DNA of 64,000 nt from Myxococcus xanthus. GTDB lineage: Bacteria; Myxococcota; Myxococcia; Myxococcales; Myxococcaceae. Location: contig NZ_FNOH01000008.1 in the NCBI RefSeq assembly GCF_900106535.1, positions 290,516 through 354,515 of the forward strand. The letters are read 5' to 3'. The translations under genes were made by a program, and so were the position numbers. Positions 8,721-17,055 of the stretch are shown here, piece by piece. The notes under the pieces were generated by a model. The model was not told the origin of the DNA. It did no database searches and saw nothing but the letters and a program-made list of their open reading frames with translations. Every line of letters starts with the position of its first letter. Position 1 is the stretch's first letter.

Positions 8721-9467
8721 TCAGGGAGTGGGCGGAATCAAGGACTGCGCGGGCGGCGGAAGGTCCGGGTTGTACAGGCCTCGCAGCACCAGCGTTGCCC
8801 CCAGGTCATCCTTGAGGAGCGCCGGCTGGCCCTGGTGGAGCCCCACCAGCCGCACCGAGAAGCCCACGCCATCCGGCGTCACGTGCACCGCGAGCTGCCC
8901 CGGCACGAGCGGGTCTGGCACCGCGCTCTCGGAGAGCAGCCAGGCGACCTGGGGATGTACGGGGAGGAAGGCGCGCGTGTACACCCGCACCTCGCTGGCG
9001 CCGGACTTCTGGAGCGCGGCGCGCCACGCGTCCTGCGACCGAGGCGTCTCTCCATGTGACTGGAGCTCGTGCACCATCAGCAGGTGGACGCGCCGGGCCA
9101 CGCGAAGCAGCTCCAGGTTGGCCGCCACGTCGGAGCGGGACTGCTCCAGCCCTTGCGGACGACCGCCGGCGAGCGTGGCCATGACTCCGAGGAGGATGAC
9201 GCCGGAGGCCCACAACGGCGCGGACCGGCCTCGCACCAGCTCCCAGCCCAGGCGTGCCGTGCCCACCGCCGCCAGCAACGAACCGGCCAGCACCAGCCAG
9301 CGCGGCACCTCGCCCGCGTGGAAGGGCTGACTCAAGGCCTGCGTCAGGTGCGTCCACTCGGGCACGGACGCCACGCCCACGCCCACGGCGAAGGCGACGA
9401 ACAAGACGGCGTGCACCAGCCGCAGCCCCAGCGGGGACGGCTGCCCCACCTCACTGCTTGCCGTCAC
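8721..9467 (-). CDS. Hypothetical membrane protein in the Tad-associated operon
   Basis: The open frame extends to an ATG at 9566, but I choose the GTG at 9467 because it overlaps the stop of the pilin-like gene as GTGA, matching the coupling used elsewhere here; the product is then 248 aa. Hydrophobic segments near the N-terminus (LVHAVLFVAFAVGVGVASV, WLVLAGSLLAAVG, ASGVILLGVMATLAGG) give about three membrane helices, followed by a soluble domain of about 140 residues. That domain has a mixed alpha/beta pattern (RVYTRAFLPVHPQVAWLL, QLAVHVTPDGVGFSVRLV). No family is recognised. The gene context points to Tad function. Confidence 0.75.
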   Translation of the reverse strand: MTASSEVGQPSPLGLRLVHAVLFVAFAVGVGVASVPEWTHLTQALSQPFHAGEVPRWLVLAGSLLAAVGTARLGWELVRGRSAPLWASGVILLGVMATLAGGRPQGLEQSRSDVAANLELLRVARRVHLLMVHELQSHGETPRSQDAWRAALQKSGASEVRVYTRAFLPVHPQVAWLLSESAVPDPLVPGQLAVHVTPDGVGFSVRLVGLHQGQPALLKDDLGATLVLRGLYNPDLPPPAQSLIPPTP

Positions 9468-9691
9468 GGGAACGGCAGGTTCAGCACGAAGTAGAAGGAG
9501 TCGTAATAAATCTGGTACGCCTCCATGAACAGGTCGATGACGTTGGACTGCCGGTCCTCCGACCAACGGACCTTCACCGACGCGCCGATGATGAGCGCGA
9601 CGACGAGAATCCAGTTCAACAGCGAGTACTCCAGCATGGCCTGCCCGCGACGGTTACGGGCGCGGGAACGCAGCGTCTTCGGGTGGTTCAC
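9464..9691 (-). CDS. Small pilin-like (Flp/TadE-type) prepilin, 75 aa
   Basis: A basic N-terminus (MNHPKTLRSRARNRRG) is followed by QAMLEYSLLNWILVVALIIGASV. This fits a prepilin-peptidase site cut after Gly17, with Glu at +5 of the mature protein and Tyr next to it, as in Flp (type IVb) pilins. The hydrophobic helix is followed by about 34 residues that include an aromatic tail (YQIYYDSFYFVLNLPFP). Size and layout match Flp pilins, although typical Flp pilins are slightly shorter after the helix. It is coupled by 4-bp overlaps to both neighbours (9688-9691 and 9464-9467). It is the best candidate in the window for a small Flp-type subunit; whether it is the major pilin cannot be decided. Confidence 0.75.
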   Translation of the reverse strand: MNHPKTLRSRARNRRGQAMLEYSLLNWILVVALIIGASVKVRWSEDRQSNVIDLFMEAYQIYYDSFYFVLNLPFP

Positions 9692-10497
9692 GGCGTGTCC
9701 TCAGAGGTGTCGTGTCCATGCCCGTCGTCCGCGTCGCCGGGCAGGTCATCGAGTATAGCATCCGCGTACTCCAGCTTGATCTTCGGTGCGTCTGGAGCGG
9801 GGATGCGCATGCGGGGTTTGGCGTCGATTCCGTACTCCGCCACTTCCATGGCGTGACCGATGCCGGGAATCTCAATCTTGGCCAGGTTCAGCAGCGGAAT
9901 CTCACGGCTGAGCCACATCCGCTTGATGACGGTGTTCTTCATGACGACTTCGACGGGGACGGCCGCCACGGTGCCTGCCAGCGTCATCAACCGGGACTCC
10001 TTGCCCGAGCGCGTCGTGGGCTTCACGCCCTTGGGCAGCGGCGCTTGCTTCTCCGGCGGCGCGGACTGAGCCTTCTTCGCGTCCGCCTCCTGCTGCTTGA
10101 GCACGTGCTGGAGCGCCTCGTCCGAATACTCCTGGGGTTGGCCGAAGCCCGTGCCGATGTAGAGACGGGAGATGGCGTCATAGCGAATCTCATCGCCCTC
10201 CCGGGCCACCAGCATGCGCATCTGCGCGAGCGGCGACTTCATGGCCGGATGGGTCCCCGCCTCCATCTCCACCCACACCGCGTCCCGGCCCTCCTTGTCC
10301 TTCTCCTCCCCCACCACCGCCAGGCGCCAGTAGTAGACGCGCAGGCCGCCGCCGTTGAAGCGGTACGTCACCCAGTCGCCCAGCCGGGCCGGACGGGCGC
10401 CGCGGGACATGTGCTGCACCAGCTCCCGCGCGGGATTCGCCTCCACTCGGACCGGAAACGCCAGCACGACTGCGGCCACCACGAGCAGGGCCCTCAC
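9688..10497 (-). CDS. Hypothetical exported protein of the Tad-associated operon
   Basis: A signal peptide (residues 1-20, MRALLVVAAVVLAFPVRVEA) precedes a 249-residue mature protein with alternating beta strands (GDWVTYRFNGGGLRVYYWRL, DAVWVEMEAGTHP) and a charged Gln/Ala/Lys-rich helical segment at about 125-150. The C-terminus is acidic and His-rich (DADDGHGHDTSEDTP). No family is recognised. It overlaps both neighbours by 4 bp, so it is tightly coupled between another exported protein and the small pilin-like gene. A periplasmic or envelope role in pilin handling is inferred from position only. Confidence 0.75.
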   Translation of the reverse strand: MRALLVVAAVVLAFPVRVEANPARELVQHMSRGARPARLGDWVTYRFNGGGLRVYYWRLAVVGEEKDKEGRDAVWVEMEAGTHPAMKSPLAQMRMLVAREGDEIRYDAISRLYIGTGFGQPQEYSDEALQHVLKQQEADAKKAQSAPPEKQAPLPKGVKPTTRSGKESRLMTLAGTVAAVPVEVVMKNTVIKRMWLSREIPLLNLAKIEIPGIGHAMEVAEYGIDAKPRMRIPAPDAPKIKLEYADAILDDLPGDADDGHGHDTSEDTP

Positions 10498-11276
10498 TTC
10501 GCGCCCTCCTTCTTCTGGGCCTGGTCCCGCTCGTAGGCCTCGCGGCTCTGGCGCACGGCATCATCGTTGGGCACCGCGTCCGGGCGGTCCGAGCCAATCC
10601 ACATCTGGACCACCGCGGTGACCCCCTCATCCGTGGGCGACAGCGTCGTCACCACCTGCTCACCCTTGCGGGCGTGCTCCATGGTCAGCTGCGTGCCGCC
10701 GCCCATCTTGAGCGCGGACTGCCGCACGGGCGCGTAGCCGCGGCGCTCCAGCTCCGCGTTCACCTGCTGCTGCACCTTCGTCAGTTCTCCCGTGACGAGC
10801 GTGGTGCGGCTCTGCGAGCCACCCGGGTCATCCCGCGTGGCCAGGTCCTGGCTGTAGAGCGCACCTTCCAGCGCCACCAGCCCAGGCGCCGGCTTCTTGG
10901 GCGGACGCACCCACAAGTCCCGCAGCGCGGTGAAGCCCACCGTCTTGCCCAGGTGCTTGCGCAGCACAACGCCGCGCTGGAGCCCCTCGCGGGTGTAGAG
11001 CGCCGACACCACGCCCTCGTCCTGCATGTCCCCTTCCACCACGGTGGGGTAGCCCTCTTCCTGCCACTTCCGGGCGAAGTAGGCGGCCACCTTCTCCATG
11101 GGGTCCGGCGTCGTGAAGTACGCGAGGCGGTAGTACTCCCCGCCAATGACCAGGTCGTTGCCGATGCGCGTGTGGATGGTGCCCGGATAGATGGGCAGCT
11201 CCTGCTCCGCGGCTGCTGGCACGGAGGCCAGCAGCACGCACAGAAGTGCCGTCCGGGCGGCCACCACCCTACTCAC
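10494..11276 (-). CDS. Hypothetical exported protein of the Tad-associated operon
   Basis: The frame is open upstream to 11384, but the residues there are Arg/Met/Pro-rich shadow sequence. I place the start at the GTG at 11276, which overlaps the TadE-like gene's stop by 8 bp and yields a good signal peptide (VVAARTALLCVLLASVPAAA); GTGs at 11267 or 11264 are also possible. The 260-aa product has a mature domain with LPIYPGTIHTRIGNDLVIGG and ARKWQEEGYPTVVEGDMQDEG, resembling predicted periplasmic alpha/beta proteins of unknown role. The C-terminus is charged. It is 4-bp coupled to the next exported-protein gene. Confidence 0.75.
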   Translation of the reverse strand: MSRVVAARTALLCVLLASVPAAAEQELPIYPGTIHTRIGNDLVIGGEYYRLAYFTTPDPMEKVAAYFARKWQEEGYPTVVEGDMQDEGVVSALYTREGLQRGVVLRKHLGKTVGFTALRDLWVRPPKKPAPGLVALEGALYSQDLATRDDPGGSQSRTTLVTGELTKVQQQVNAELERRGYAPVRQSALKMGGGTQLTMEHARKGEQVVTTLSPTDEGVTAVVQMWIGSDRPDAVPNDDAVRQSREAYERDQAQKKEGAK

Positions 11277-12462
11277 AGGGAACCTTGAGGTCTTGCTCGT
11301 CATTCTCCGTGGCCTCCGGGCGGGCATCCGGGTCGGTCGGGTCATCCGCCATGGCCCGCTTGCACCCCATGTAGAACTCGCCACGCGCGTTGAAGACCTT
11401 GATGTAGTTGCTGTTCGCGTACGTCATCTCGTCGCGGAACGGCGCGGTGTCGAAGCAGTTGGGCCGTTCGTGGTCGGTCAGCTCGAAGCTGCGCTTGTGC
11501 ATGACGTGGAGGCCGCTGCTGGCCTTCGCATCATACTGGGCAAGGCCGGTGCAGTCGCCCTTCTGCGAGGCGCCCACGCCGTAGTTCCGGGACACCACGA
11601 AGGTCCCCAGGAAGTTGGGGAGCACCGAGGCGACCACATCCAGGATGGCGCCGATGCCCAGGCTGTCCAACGTGGAGGCGAAGCCCAGGAACACCATCCG
11701 GTCCACCTGGCGGTAGAGGCCGTGGGGCTGGCTGAGGGAACCACCGGTGTGCTGACCGGCGCGGCGGCCACGGACGATGGCGTCACCGCCGTCCGGCATG
11801 TGCCAGCCGTTGGCGTACATGGAGTACTTCGACTTGAGCCGCAGGCTGCCCAGGTCGCGCCCGCCCATCATGTTCTCTTTGAAGAAGCCGCCGTTGCCAC
11901 CGCTCTTGTCGAGGTACCGCGTCGGCAGGATGACGTTCTCGTAGTTCATCTCGACTTCGGATTCGACCCAGCCCTTGTTGTTGAAGCCCCACTGGTTCAA
12001 AACCCATCCCATGCCGTTGTTCAACGGGCTGAGGATGGCGCCCGCCAGGCCGCCTCCTTCGCTGGTACTCGGGCGGCTGAGCATCCCGCTCTCGAGGAGC
12101 GCGATCTCCTTGTTGGAGATGGTCGCCGTCACGTCCGTGTAGCGGGCAATGAAATTGCCGCCAGTGCCGTTGGGCTCCACCGAGTCCATGTCCTTGTAGC
12201 GCTCGACGAACTCCTTGTGCGCCTCCCGGCGGGCGTCCTCGAAGGCGTCATCGTGCTTCCCGTTCGCGAAGTCGGAGAGCGCGTAGCTCGTCATCTCCCA
12301 GACGGCGTAGCGCGCCGCCTCCTGGAGCTTGAGCTTCGCCCTCACCAACTCCGTGAGGTACATGCTGAACATCAGAATCATCACGAGGAGCGGCACGGAG
12401 AGCGCGAACTCGACCGTGGCGGCACCTCTTGAGCGCGAGCGCATTTGGAGACGGGCACGCAT
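11269..12462 (-). CDS. TadE-like pseudopilin, long form
   Basis: The N-terminus has the prepilin pattern of TadE/TadF minor pilins: basic leader, then SRGAATVEFALSVPLLVMIL with cleavage expected after Gly13 and Glu at +5. The helix continues into LTELVRAKLKLQEAARYAVW, the amphipathic stretch typical of TadE. At 397 aa it is about twice the usual TadE length; the extra C-terminal region (about 300 residues, Asn/Gly/Asp-rich, with two Cys pairs) would be a large exposed globular domain. It lies 8 bp after the TadG-like gene. Such bulky pilins would be suited to a tip or surface complex, which is inference. Confidence 0.85.
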   Translation of the reverse strand: MRARLQMRSRSRGAATVEFALSVPLLVMILMFSMYLTELVRAKLKLQEAARYAVWEMTSYALSDFANGKHDDAFEDARREAHKEFVERYKDMDSVEPNGTGGNFIARYTDVTATISNKEIALLESGMLSRPSTSEGGGLAGAILSPLNNGMGWVLNQWGFNNKGWVESEVEMNYENVILPTRYLDKSGGNGGFFKENMMGGRDLGSLRLKSKYSMYANGWHMPDGGDAIVRGRRAGQHTGGSLSQPHGLYRQVDRMVFLGFASTLDSLGIGAILDVVASVLPNFLGTFVVSRNYGVGASQKGDCTGLAQYDAKASSGLHVMHKRSFELTDHERPNCFDTAPFRDEMTYANSNYIKVFNARGEFYMGCKRAMADDPTDPDARPEATENDEQDLKVPCE

Positions 12463-12470
12463 GGCAGTCC

Positions 12471-14555
12471 TCAGTGCGTCATGATCTTCGGGGCAATGCC
12501 CTGAAGCGGTCCGGGCAGCGCGTCCATCATCTCACCAATCTTCGGCAGCGAGTTCCGGCCCTGGAACACGGACGCCAGACGCGGGCGCCAGTAGGGGTTG
12601 AAGAAGTTGGGCTGCTCCGCCCAGTTGCCGGGACGGTGGTAGTAGGTCTGCCCACGGGAGATGACGTTGAGGCCTTCGACCAGGCCCAGGAACTTCTTCC
12701 GGTTGTTCAGCATCTCCAGGCCGTCCGTATCCGGAGTGAAGGCGAACTTCACCTTGCCCTCCTGGTTCAACAGGGCGGGCGCGTTGGTGCCGGTGCCGTC
12801 CTTGTTGTCCCGGTTCACGACCTGCTCCGGCTCCTTGTTCAGCGCCACCCAGGCGGTGGGCTGGTTGAAGTCCGCCTGGCGCTTGGCCGCGTCGTCCATG
12901 GACGCGTTGGCGGTGGGGTTGCACACCGAGCCGAGCTGGCCAGGCTCGAAGTGCATGAACGGCGTCAGGCCACCCCAGCGGTGGTGGCCGTCCTGCACCG
13001 GCCGCACGTTGGCCGCGAAGACGTCCGTACGGGCCCAGCACACGAACGCCAGCTCCAGCACGCAGATTTTCGAGCGGTGCAGCCCCACGTCGCGCTCGGG
13101 GCCACCCGGCCGCATGTGGCCGGACCAGCGCTCCGGGTTGCTCGGGTAGTTGACGCGCCAGTGCATGCCGCCCCGGTGACGACCGCTGTCGGTGTCGTTG
13201 AGCGCCCAGATGCTCGTCTTCGTCATGTGCTTGTACGGCAGCTTGGTGGTGTTGTTGTTCCCCTTGCCCTTGCGGTTGTCGCCGAAGCACTTCCAGTAGT
13301 CGTCGTTCTTGGTGCACGACACCGGGTTGTCCGCCTTGCCCACGCCCACGTCGATCTCCGGCGGGCCGAACTTGAGCCAGTACGGGTCATCCGAACCGAT
13401 GTTGTCACCCTGGGCCGTCATGCCCCAGGGATTGATGTTGTCGTTCCAATCACGGATGTAGTTGCGGCCCTCCTGGCCGGGACCGCGGCCGGCGCGGATC
13501 GCGTTGGCGTTGGGGAAGCCCGTGGAGAGCATGCGCGTCTGGCCGATCTTGCCGAACTCGAAGATGCCCGGGATGTCCACGCCGCCGTTGAAGAAGTCGC
13601 GCATGAAGCTGAGCATGTCCGGCAGCGGCAGCAGGTCACCCATGCGGCGGCTGGTGATGAAGCCCTGGGGGCACGCGCCACCGTTGGCGTCACACGCGTA
13701 GCGCGTGGCGTTCGTGATTCCACCCATGGAGCGCTTGGCACGGGCGATGGGGTCTTTGGCCGCCTTCTTCGTCACGTCCAGCGCGCCGAACGGGTTCTTC
13801 CACGTGTTCGGCGCCAGCGGCTTGCCACCCGCGTGCGGGCTGTGCGCCTGGCTGAAGAGACACTGGCTGTAGAGACCCGTCGCCAACTGGCTGGCCAGCG
13901 AGGAGATGTTGCTGTCGTTGTCGTCGATGACCGTCTGCGTGGTCTGCGTCACGTGCGTGGACGCGGACATCATCACCGCCTGCGACGCGAAGTACATCAC
14001 GCCGTTCATCACCCGGTGCGCGGGGATGATCCACTCACCGACGATCCGGTCCGGATTCAGCCGCGTGATGACCTGTTGGATGGGTCTGAGGAAGTAGTTC
14101 CGGTACGCGGTCATGATCCGGCCAATGGCCTTGATGACCGCGCTCACATACGGAATGACGTTTTCCAGGATGGGACAAGCGATCTTCCAGAAGAGGTTGT
14201 TCGTCTTGCCCGCGCATGGATTCAACGTGCGCATGAAGCCGTAGATGTCCGTGAGGAACGCCTCGGCGGAATAGATGAGTGACAGCAGCGACTGCCACAT
14301 CATCGCCGACACGTAGTGCGACACCTGCGTGCGGTTCGCGTACGCGTAGAAGTTGAACGCGCGCGCCTCCATGGCGGCCATGGAGTACGACGCGGAGTCC
14401 GCCGTGTTCTGCAGGCGGATGCGTTCATGCACCGTGTGGCCGATGTTGACCGTGGTCAACACGGCGATGGACATGATCAACACCATCAGGGCGGCCAGCA
14501 CCAAGGCCTGGCCTTCCTGGCGGCGGAAACTCTGTCGGAGGGTCCGGGTGAACAT
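12471..14555 (-). CDS. TadG-like large pseudopilin/secreted protein
   Basis: The N-terminal 60 residues match the TadG-like segment: basic leader, QEGQALVLAALMVLIMSIAV with prepilin-like Gly and hydrophobic helix, then HTVHERIRLQNTADSASYSM. The remaining 630 residues are extracytoplasmic, Asn/Trp/Gly-rich with about nine cysteines, and contain no domain I recognise; in particular no von Willebrand A signature (DxSxS) was seen, unlike many TadG proteins. The ATG is at 14555, 21 bp downstream of the first TadE-like gene. It is the largest protein of the pilin module and probably surface exposed through the Tad machine. Confidence 0.8.
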   Translation of the reverse strand: MFTRTLRQSFRRQEGQALVLAALMVLIMSIAVLTTVNIGHTVHERIRLQNTADSASYSMAAMEARAFNFYAYANRTQVSHYVSAMMWQSLLSLIYSAEAFLTDIYGFMRTLNPCAGKTNNLFWKIACPILENVIPYVSAVIKAIGRIMTAYRNYFLRPIQQVITRLNPDRIVGEWIIPAHRVMNGVMYFASQAVMMSASTHVTQTTQTVIDDNDSNISSLASQLATGLYSQCLFSQAHSPHAGGKPLAPNTWKNPFGALDVTKKAAKDPIARAKRSMGGITNATRYACDANGGACPQGFITSRRMGDLLPLPDMLSFMRDFFNGGVDIPGIFEFGKIGQTRMLSTGFPNANAIRAGRGPGQEGRNYIRDWNDNINPWGMTAQGDNIGSDDPYWLKFGPPEIDVGVGKADNPVSCTKNDDYWKCFGDNRKGKGNNNTTKLPYKHMTKTSIWALNDTDSGRHRGGMHWRVNYPSNPERWSGHMRPGGPERDVGLHRSKICVLELAFVCWARTDVFAANVRPVQDGHHRWGGLTPFMHFEPGQLGSVCNPTANASMDDAAKRQADFNQPTAWVALNKEPEQVVNRDNKDGTGTNAPALLNQEGKVKFAFTPDTDGLEMLNNRKKFLGLVEGLNVISRGQTYYHRPGNWAEQPNFFNPYWRPRLASVFQGRNSLPKIGEMMDALPGPLQGIAPKIMTH

Positions 14556-14576
14556 GGGTCGGGAGTCCTCTTCCTC

Positions 14577-15566
14577 TTACAGACCCCAGTCGGGGTTCAG
14601 GTGCATGATCCACTTGCGGTGGAAGTTGGACTGCATGCGCATGCTGTACGTGGCCGTCAGCGGCATGAAGTACCGCTTGCCAGCCAGGTTGGAAACGATC
14701 GGGATGCTGCCGTTGGCCAGCATCCAAAGCACGGTCATCTCGAGCGGATAGACGGAGTCGTACCCCATCTCGTGCTCGATACCGCGGGCGCCAGCGAGCA
14801 ACGGGTTGAGGTTGCCACGCCGGTTCATCATGTTCGCGCGCGGGTCCACGGTGCCGCGGTCAATGGCGCCTCGCAGCGCCATGCCCGCGTTCGAGGCGAA
14901 CCACGAGTAGAAGATGATGGAGTTCGCGAACGGTACGCGCAGTTGGTACCAGTAGCGCAGGCGGATGGTCAGTCGCGTGGACTTGCGGAACACCAGCTCC
15001 GCGTCGTCAGGCTCCGGCAGGTTGAAGAACTTTCGGATGTGGTTCTCCAGCGAGGGCACCTCCGGGAAGGAGTCCGCGCCGTCGAAGTCCAGCTCCTGCC
15101 AGTTGTAGCCGCTGCGCAGCTTCCACATCGAATCGATGGGCGTGAAGTACGCGGGACTGACGGTGTCCACGCGGATGACGCCGAACAGGTTGGAGCCGTT
15201 CACCGTCCGGGGCACGCGGCCGCCACCGAAGTTCAGCATGCGCATGCCGGAGTCGTAGAGCTGGTGGAGGACGAACGTCTTCCCCAGCTCGACGATGTCG
15301 TCGGTACGCCCCATGGTGGGAAGCAACGCCACGATGGCCGCGTCATGCATGCGCTCGTTGTTGCCGTTCCACACGATGCCGGCACGCGCGGCCTGGTAGG
15401 CGGCGTACTCCGTCATCAGCTTCGCGTGCTGCATCATCGTGAGCTGGATGATCCCCAGCGTCATGAAGACGGCGAGCGGCATGATCATCGCCGCTTCCAC
15501 CGCGGCCTGACCCGACTGCCGGCGAGACGCCCCCTGCGCCCGCGGTTCCTGTGCTTCCTGTCCCAT
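14577..15566 (-). CDS. TadE-like pseudopilin, first gene of the Tad-associated operon
   Basis: The N-terminus contains RRQSGQAAVEAAMIMPLAVF: Gly at the expected prepilin-peptidase site, Glu at +5 and a long hydrophobic helix running into MMQHAKLMTEYAAYQAARAG, the TadE pattern. The protein is 329 aa, again longer than a normal TadE, with a globular domain of about 250 residues (PVREFL-type motifs absent; contains LTIRLRYWYQLRVPFANS). It opens the run 14577-15566, 12471-14555, 11269-12462, all same-strand and closely packed. The 97-bp gap upstream separates it from the anti-sigma gene and should hold its promoter or readthrough control. Confidence 0.85.
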   Translation of the reverse strand: MGQEAQEPRAQGASRRQSGQAAVEAAMIMPLAVFMTLGIIQLTMMQHAKLMTEYAAYQAARAGIVWNGNNERMHDAAIVALLPTMGRTDDIVELGKTFVLHQLYDSGMRMLNFGGGRVPRTVNGSNLFGVIRVDTVSPAYFTPIDSMWKLRSGYNWQELDFDGADSFPEVPSLENHIRKFFNLPEPDDAELVFRKSTRLTIRLRYWYQLRVPFANSIIFYSWFASNAGMALRGAIDRGTVDPRANMMNRRGNLNPLLAGARGIEHEMGYDSVYPLEMTVLWMLANGSIPIVSNLAGKRYFMPLTATYSMRMQSNFHRKWIMHLNPDWGL

Positions 15567-15605
15567 GAAACCATTATCCGGGGACTGGTGTCAGAAGCGC
15601 ATCGG

Positions 15606-15646
15606 TCAAATGGACAGACCTGCGCCTACGTTTCCCTCCCATTTGA
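15606..15646. promoter_or_regulatory. Inverted repeat between ECF operon and Tad-associated operon
   Basis: TCAAATGG (15606-15613) and CCATTTGA (15639-15646) are perfect 8-bp inverted copies 25 bp apart. They lie in the 97-bp gap just before the first TadE-like gene. Within the loop, on the minus strand, is GGGAAAC followed downstream by GTC, loosely like an ECF promoter. This could be an operator or a weak terminator. Confidence 0.35.
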
Positions 15647-15663
15647 TGAGAAAACTCGTCCCG

Positions 15664-17055
15664 CTAATTCGTGGGTTTAGCGGGCATCTCGTTCGCCGAT
15701 GACTCGCGAGCCACCCGCCGGCGCGCCGATCTGGCGGCCTCCGAGGCCGGCGCCTCTTGTATCACGAGGTTACAAGCCTCGAGTCCTTCGGCACGCCTAC
15801 CCAGCGCGAACTCAAACTCACACAACTGGTTCAAAAGCGTCCAGCGCTCCTGTCCAGTCGCCCCCGAGGCCAGGGCCGAACGGATCAGCCCAGCCGCCCG
15901 GGCCCCCTCCCCCGCGGCGAATGCCGCCCGCGCCTGGCGCGACAGCTCCGCGACGTTGGCGCGCTCCACGGGGGGCGGTGGCGGCGCGGCGGTGGGTGCG
16001 GATTTTTTCGAGGCCGGTGCCGGTGCCGGTGCGGGGCGCTGAGGCTCGGCCTTGGCAGGGGCGGCGACGCCTCCCAGGGTGCCCTTGGATTCCGACGCGT
16101 CCAGCTCGTCGTCGTAGGCAGCGCCCCGTGCCGCTGGCGACTTGGCTCCCAGGCGCAGCGAGTCGCGCGGGGGGACGGACCGAGGTGCCTGCGAGTCCGC
16201 GACGCGCCGCTCCGACCGGCCAGCGAAGGCGTCGTCCGAGTCCGCCGGCGGCGTCTGCAGGTCCATGGATTCGCTCTCGACTTTGGACTCCTCGTCCAGC
16301 GACGACGGCGCCACTTCCTGCGCCATGGGCGCGGGCTCCAGCGCGGCCCGCATGTCGGCCTTGGGTGCGCGAGCAGCGGCGGGCGGCCCACGCTTCGCCT
16401 TGCTCTCGCTTTCACGCCGAATCCGCATGTCGAGCCCGCCGCCACTACCAGCGTTGGCCCAGTCCTCCGCGAGCGGCCGCTGCTCCCGTGAGCGCTCGGC
16501 CCCCTTCGACTTCGTCGGCGCGGCCATTTCCCGGGCGGCGTAACCCGCCGCTTCCGCCTCGGCGGGCATCGTCAGCGCCGCCGCGGGGGCCGGAGCGGCC
16601 GCGGCCGGCGCGGCCGGCGCGAAACCATCGGCGGCCGGAGGGGCCACCAGTTCTTCCTTCGCGACCGCGACCTTCGCCGCGCTCAAGTCAGGCCGCGTGA
16701 GGTCGGGCGACCGGGCCTCGAGCGTCAGAAGGCCAAAGGTGCTCACAGAGGCCAGGCCCAGCACGGGCAACAACCACCGGCGCCAGCGGGACGGCTTCGG
16801 CGCGGGGCCCGCGGCGGCGCGGCGAGCGGCCTGCTGGGCATAGGCCATCAGCGACTCCAGCCCCGCGTCCGGAGCGGGCTCCACCGACAGCTGGGACATG
16901 GTGGCGCGCACCCCGCGAATGTCGTCCAGGGCCTGGGTGCAGCGGGCGCAGCTCTCCAGGTGGGCTTCCACGAGGCGGGCCTCGGGCACCGGCAGTTCGC
17001 CATAGGCGAAGTCGAGCAGCCGGTCCTCCTGCGCATGCGGATTCTGCGGCTTCAT
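15664..17055 (-). CDS. Anti-sigma factor, zinc-finger type, with long periplasmic region
   Basis: The N-terminus carries a zinc-binding anti-sigma domain (His32, Cys36, Cys39 in HLESCARC). A single membrane helix spans about 94-112. Beyond it is a low-complexity region of about 250 residues rich in Ala, Pro, Glu and Lys, then a TPR-like end (AELSRQARAAFAAGEGARAAG, RWTLLNQLCEFEFALGRRAEG). It overlaps the sigma gene by 4 bp, the classical sigma/anti-sigma arrangement. It should hold the ECF sigma factor at the membrane until an envelope signal arrives. The 463-aa length is large for the family because of the periplasmic extension. Confidence 0.88.
   Translation of the reverse strand: MKPQNPHAQEDRLLDFAYGELPVPEARLVEAHLESCARCTQALDDIRGVRATMSQLSVEPAPDAGLESLMAYAQQAARRAAAGPAPKPSRWRRWLLPVLGLASVSTFGLLTLEARSPDLTRPDLSAAKVAVAKEELVAPPAADGFAPAAPAAAAPAPAAALTMPAEAEAAGYAAREMAAPTKSKGAERSREQRPLAEDWANAGSGGGLDMRIRRESESKAKRGPPAAARAPKADMRAALEPAPMAQEVAPSSLDEESKVESESMDLQTPPADSDDAFAGRSERRVADSQAPRSVPPRDSLRLGAKSPAARGAAYDDELDASESKGTLGGVAAPAKAEPQRPAPAPAPASKKSAPTAAPPPPPVERANVAELSRQARAAFAAGEGARAAGLIRSALASGATGQERWTLLNQLCEFEFALGRRAEGLEACNLVIQEAPASEAARSARRRVARESSANEMPAKPTN

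Noticed and set aside
9467..9566. Extension of the 8721-9467 gene to the ATG at 9566
   Set aside because: The extra 33 residues overlap the pilin-like gene and lack any family pattern, while a GTGA overlap at 9464-9467 gives a natural start.
12429..14282. 617-aa plus-strand open frame across the TadG-like gene
   Set aside because: Composition is His/Arg/Val-rich antisense of a real coding gene in very high G+C DNA; no start signal or domain. The same applies to the long plus-strand frames over 24360-26156 and 49535-51652 and the minus-strand frame over 35619-37553.
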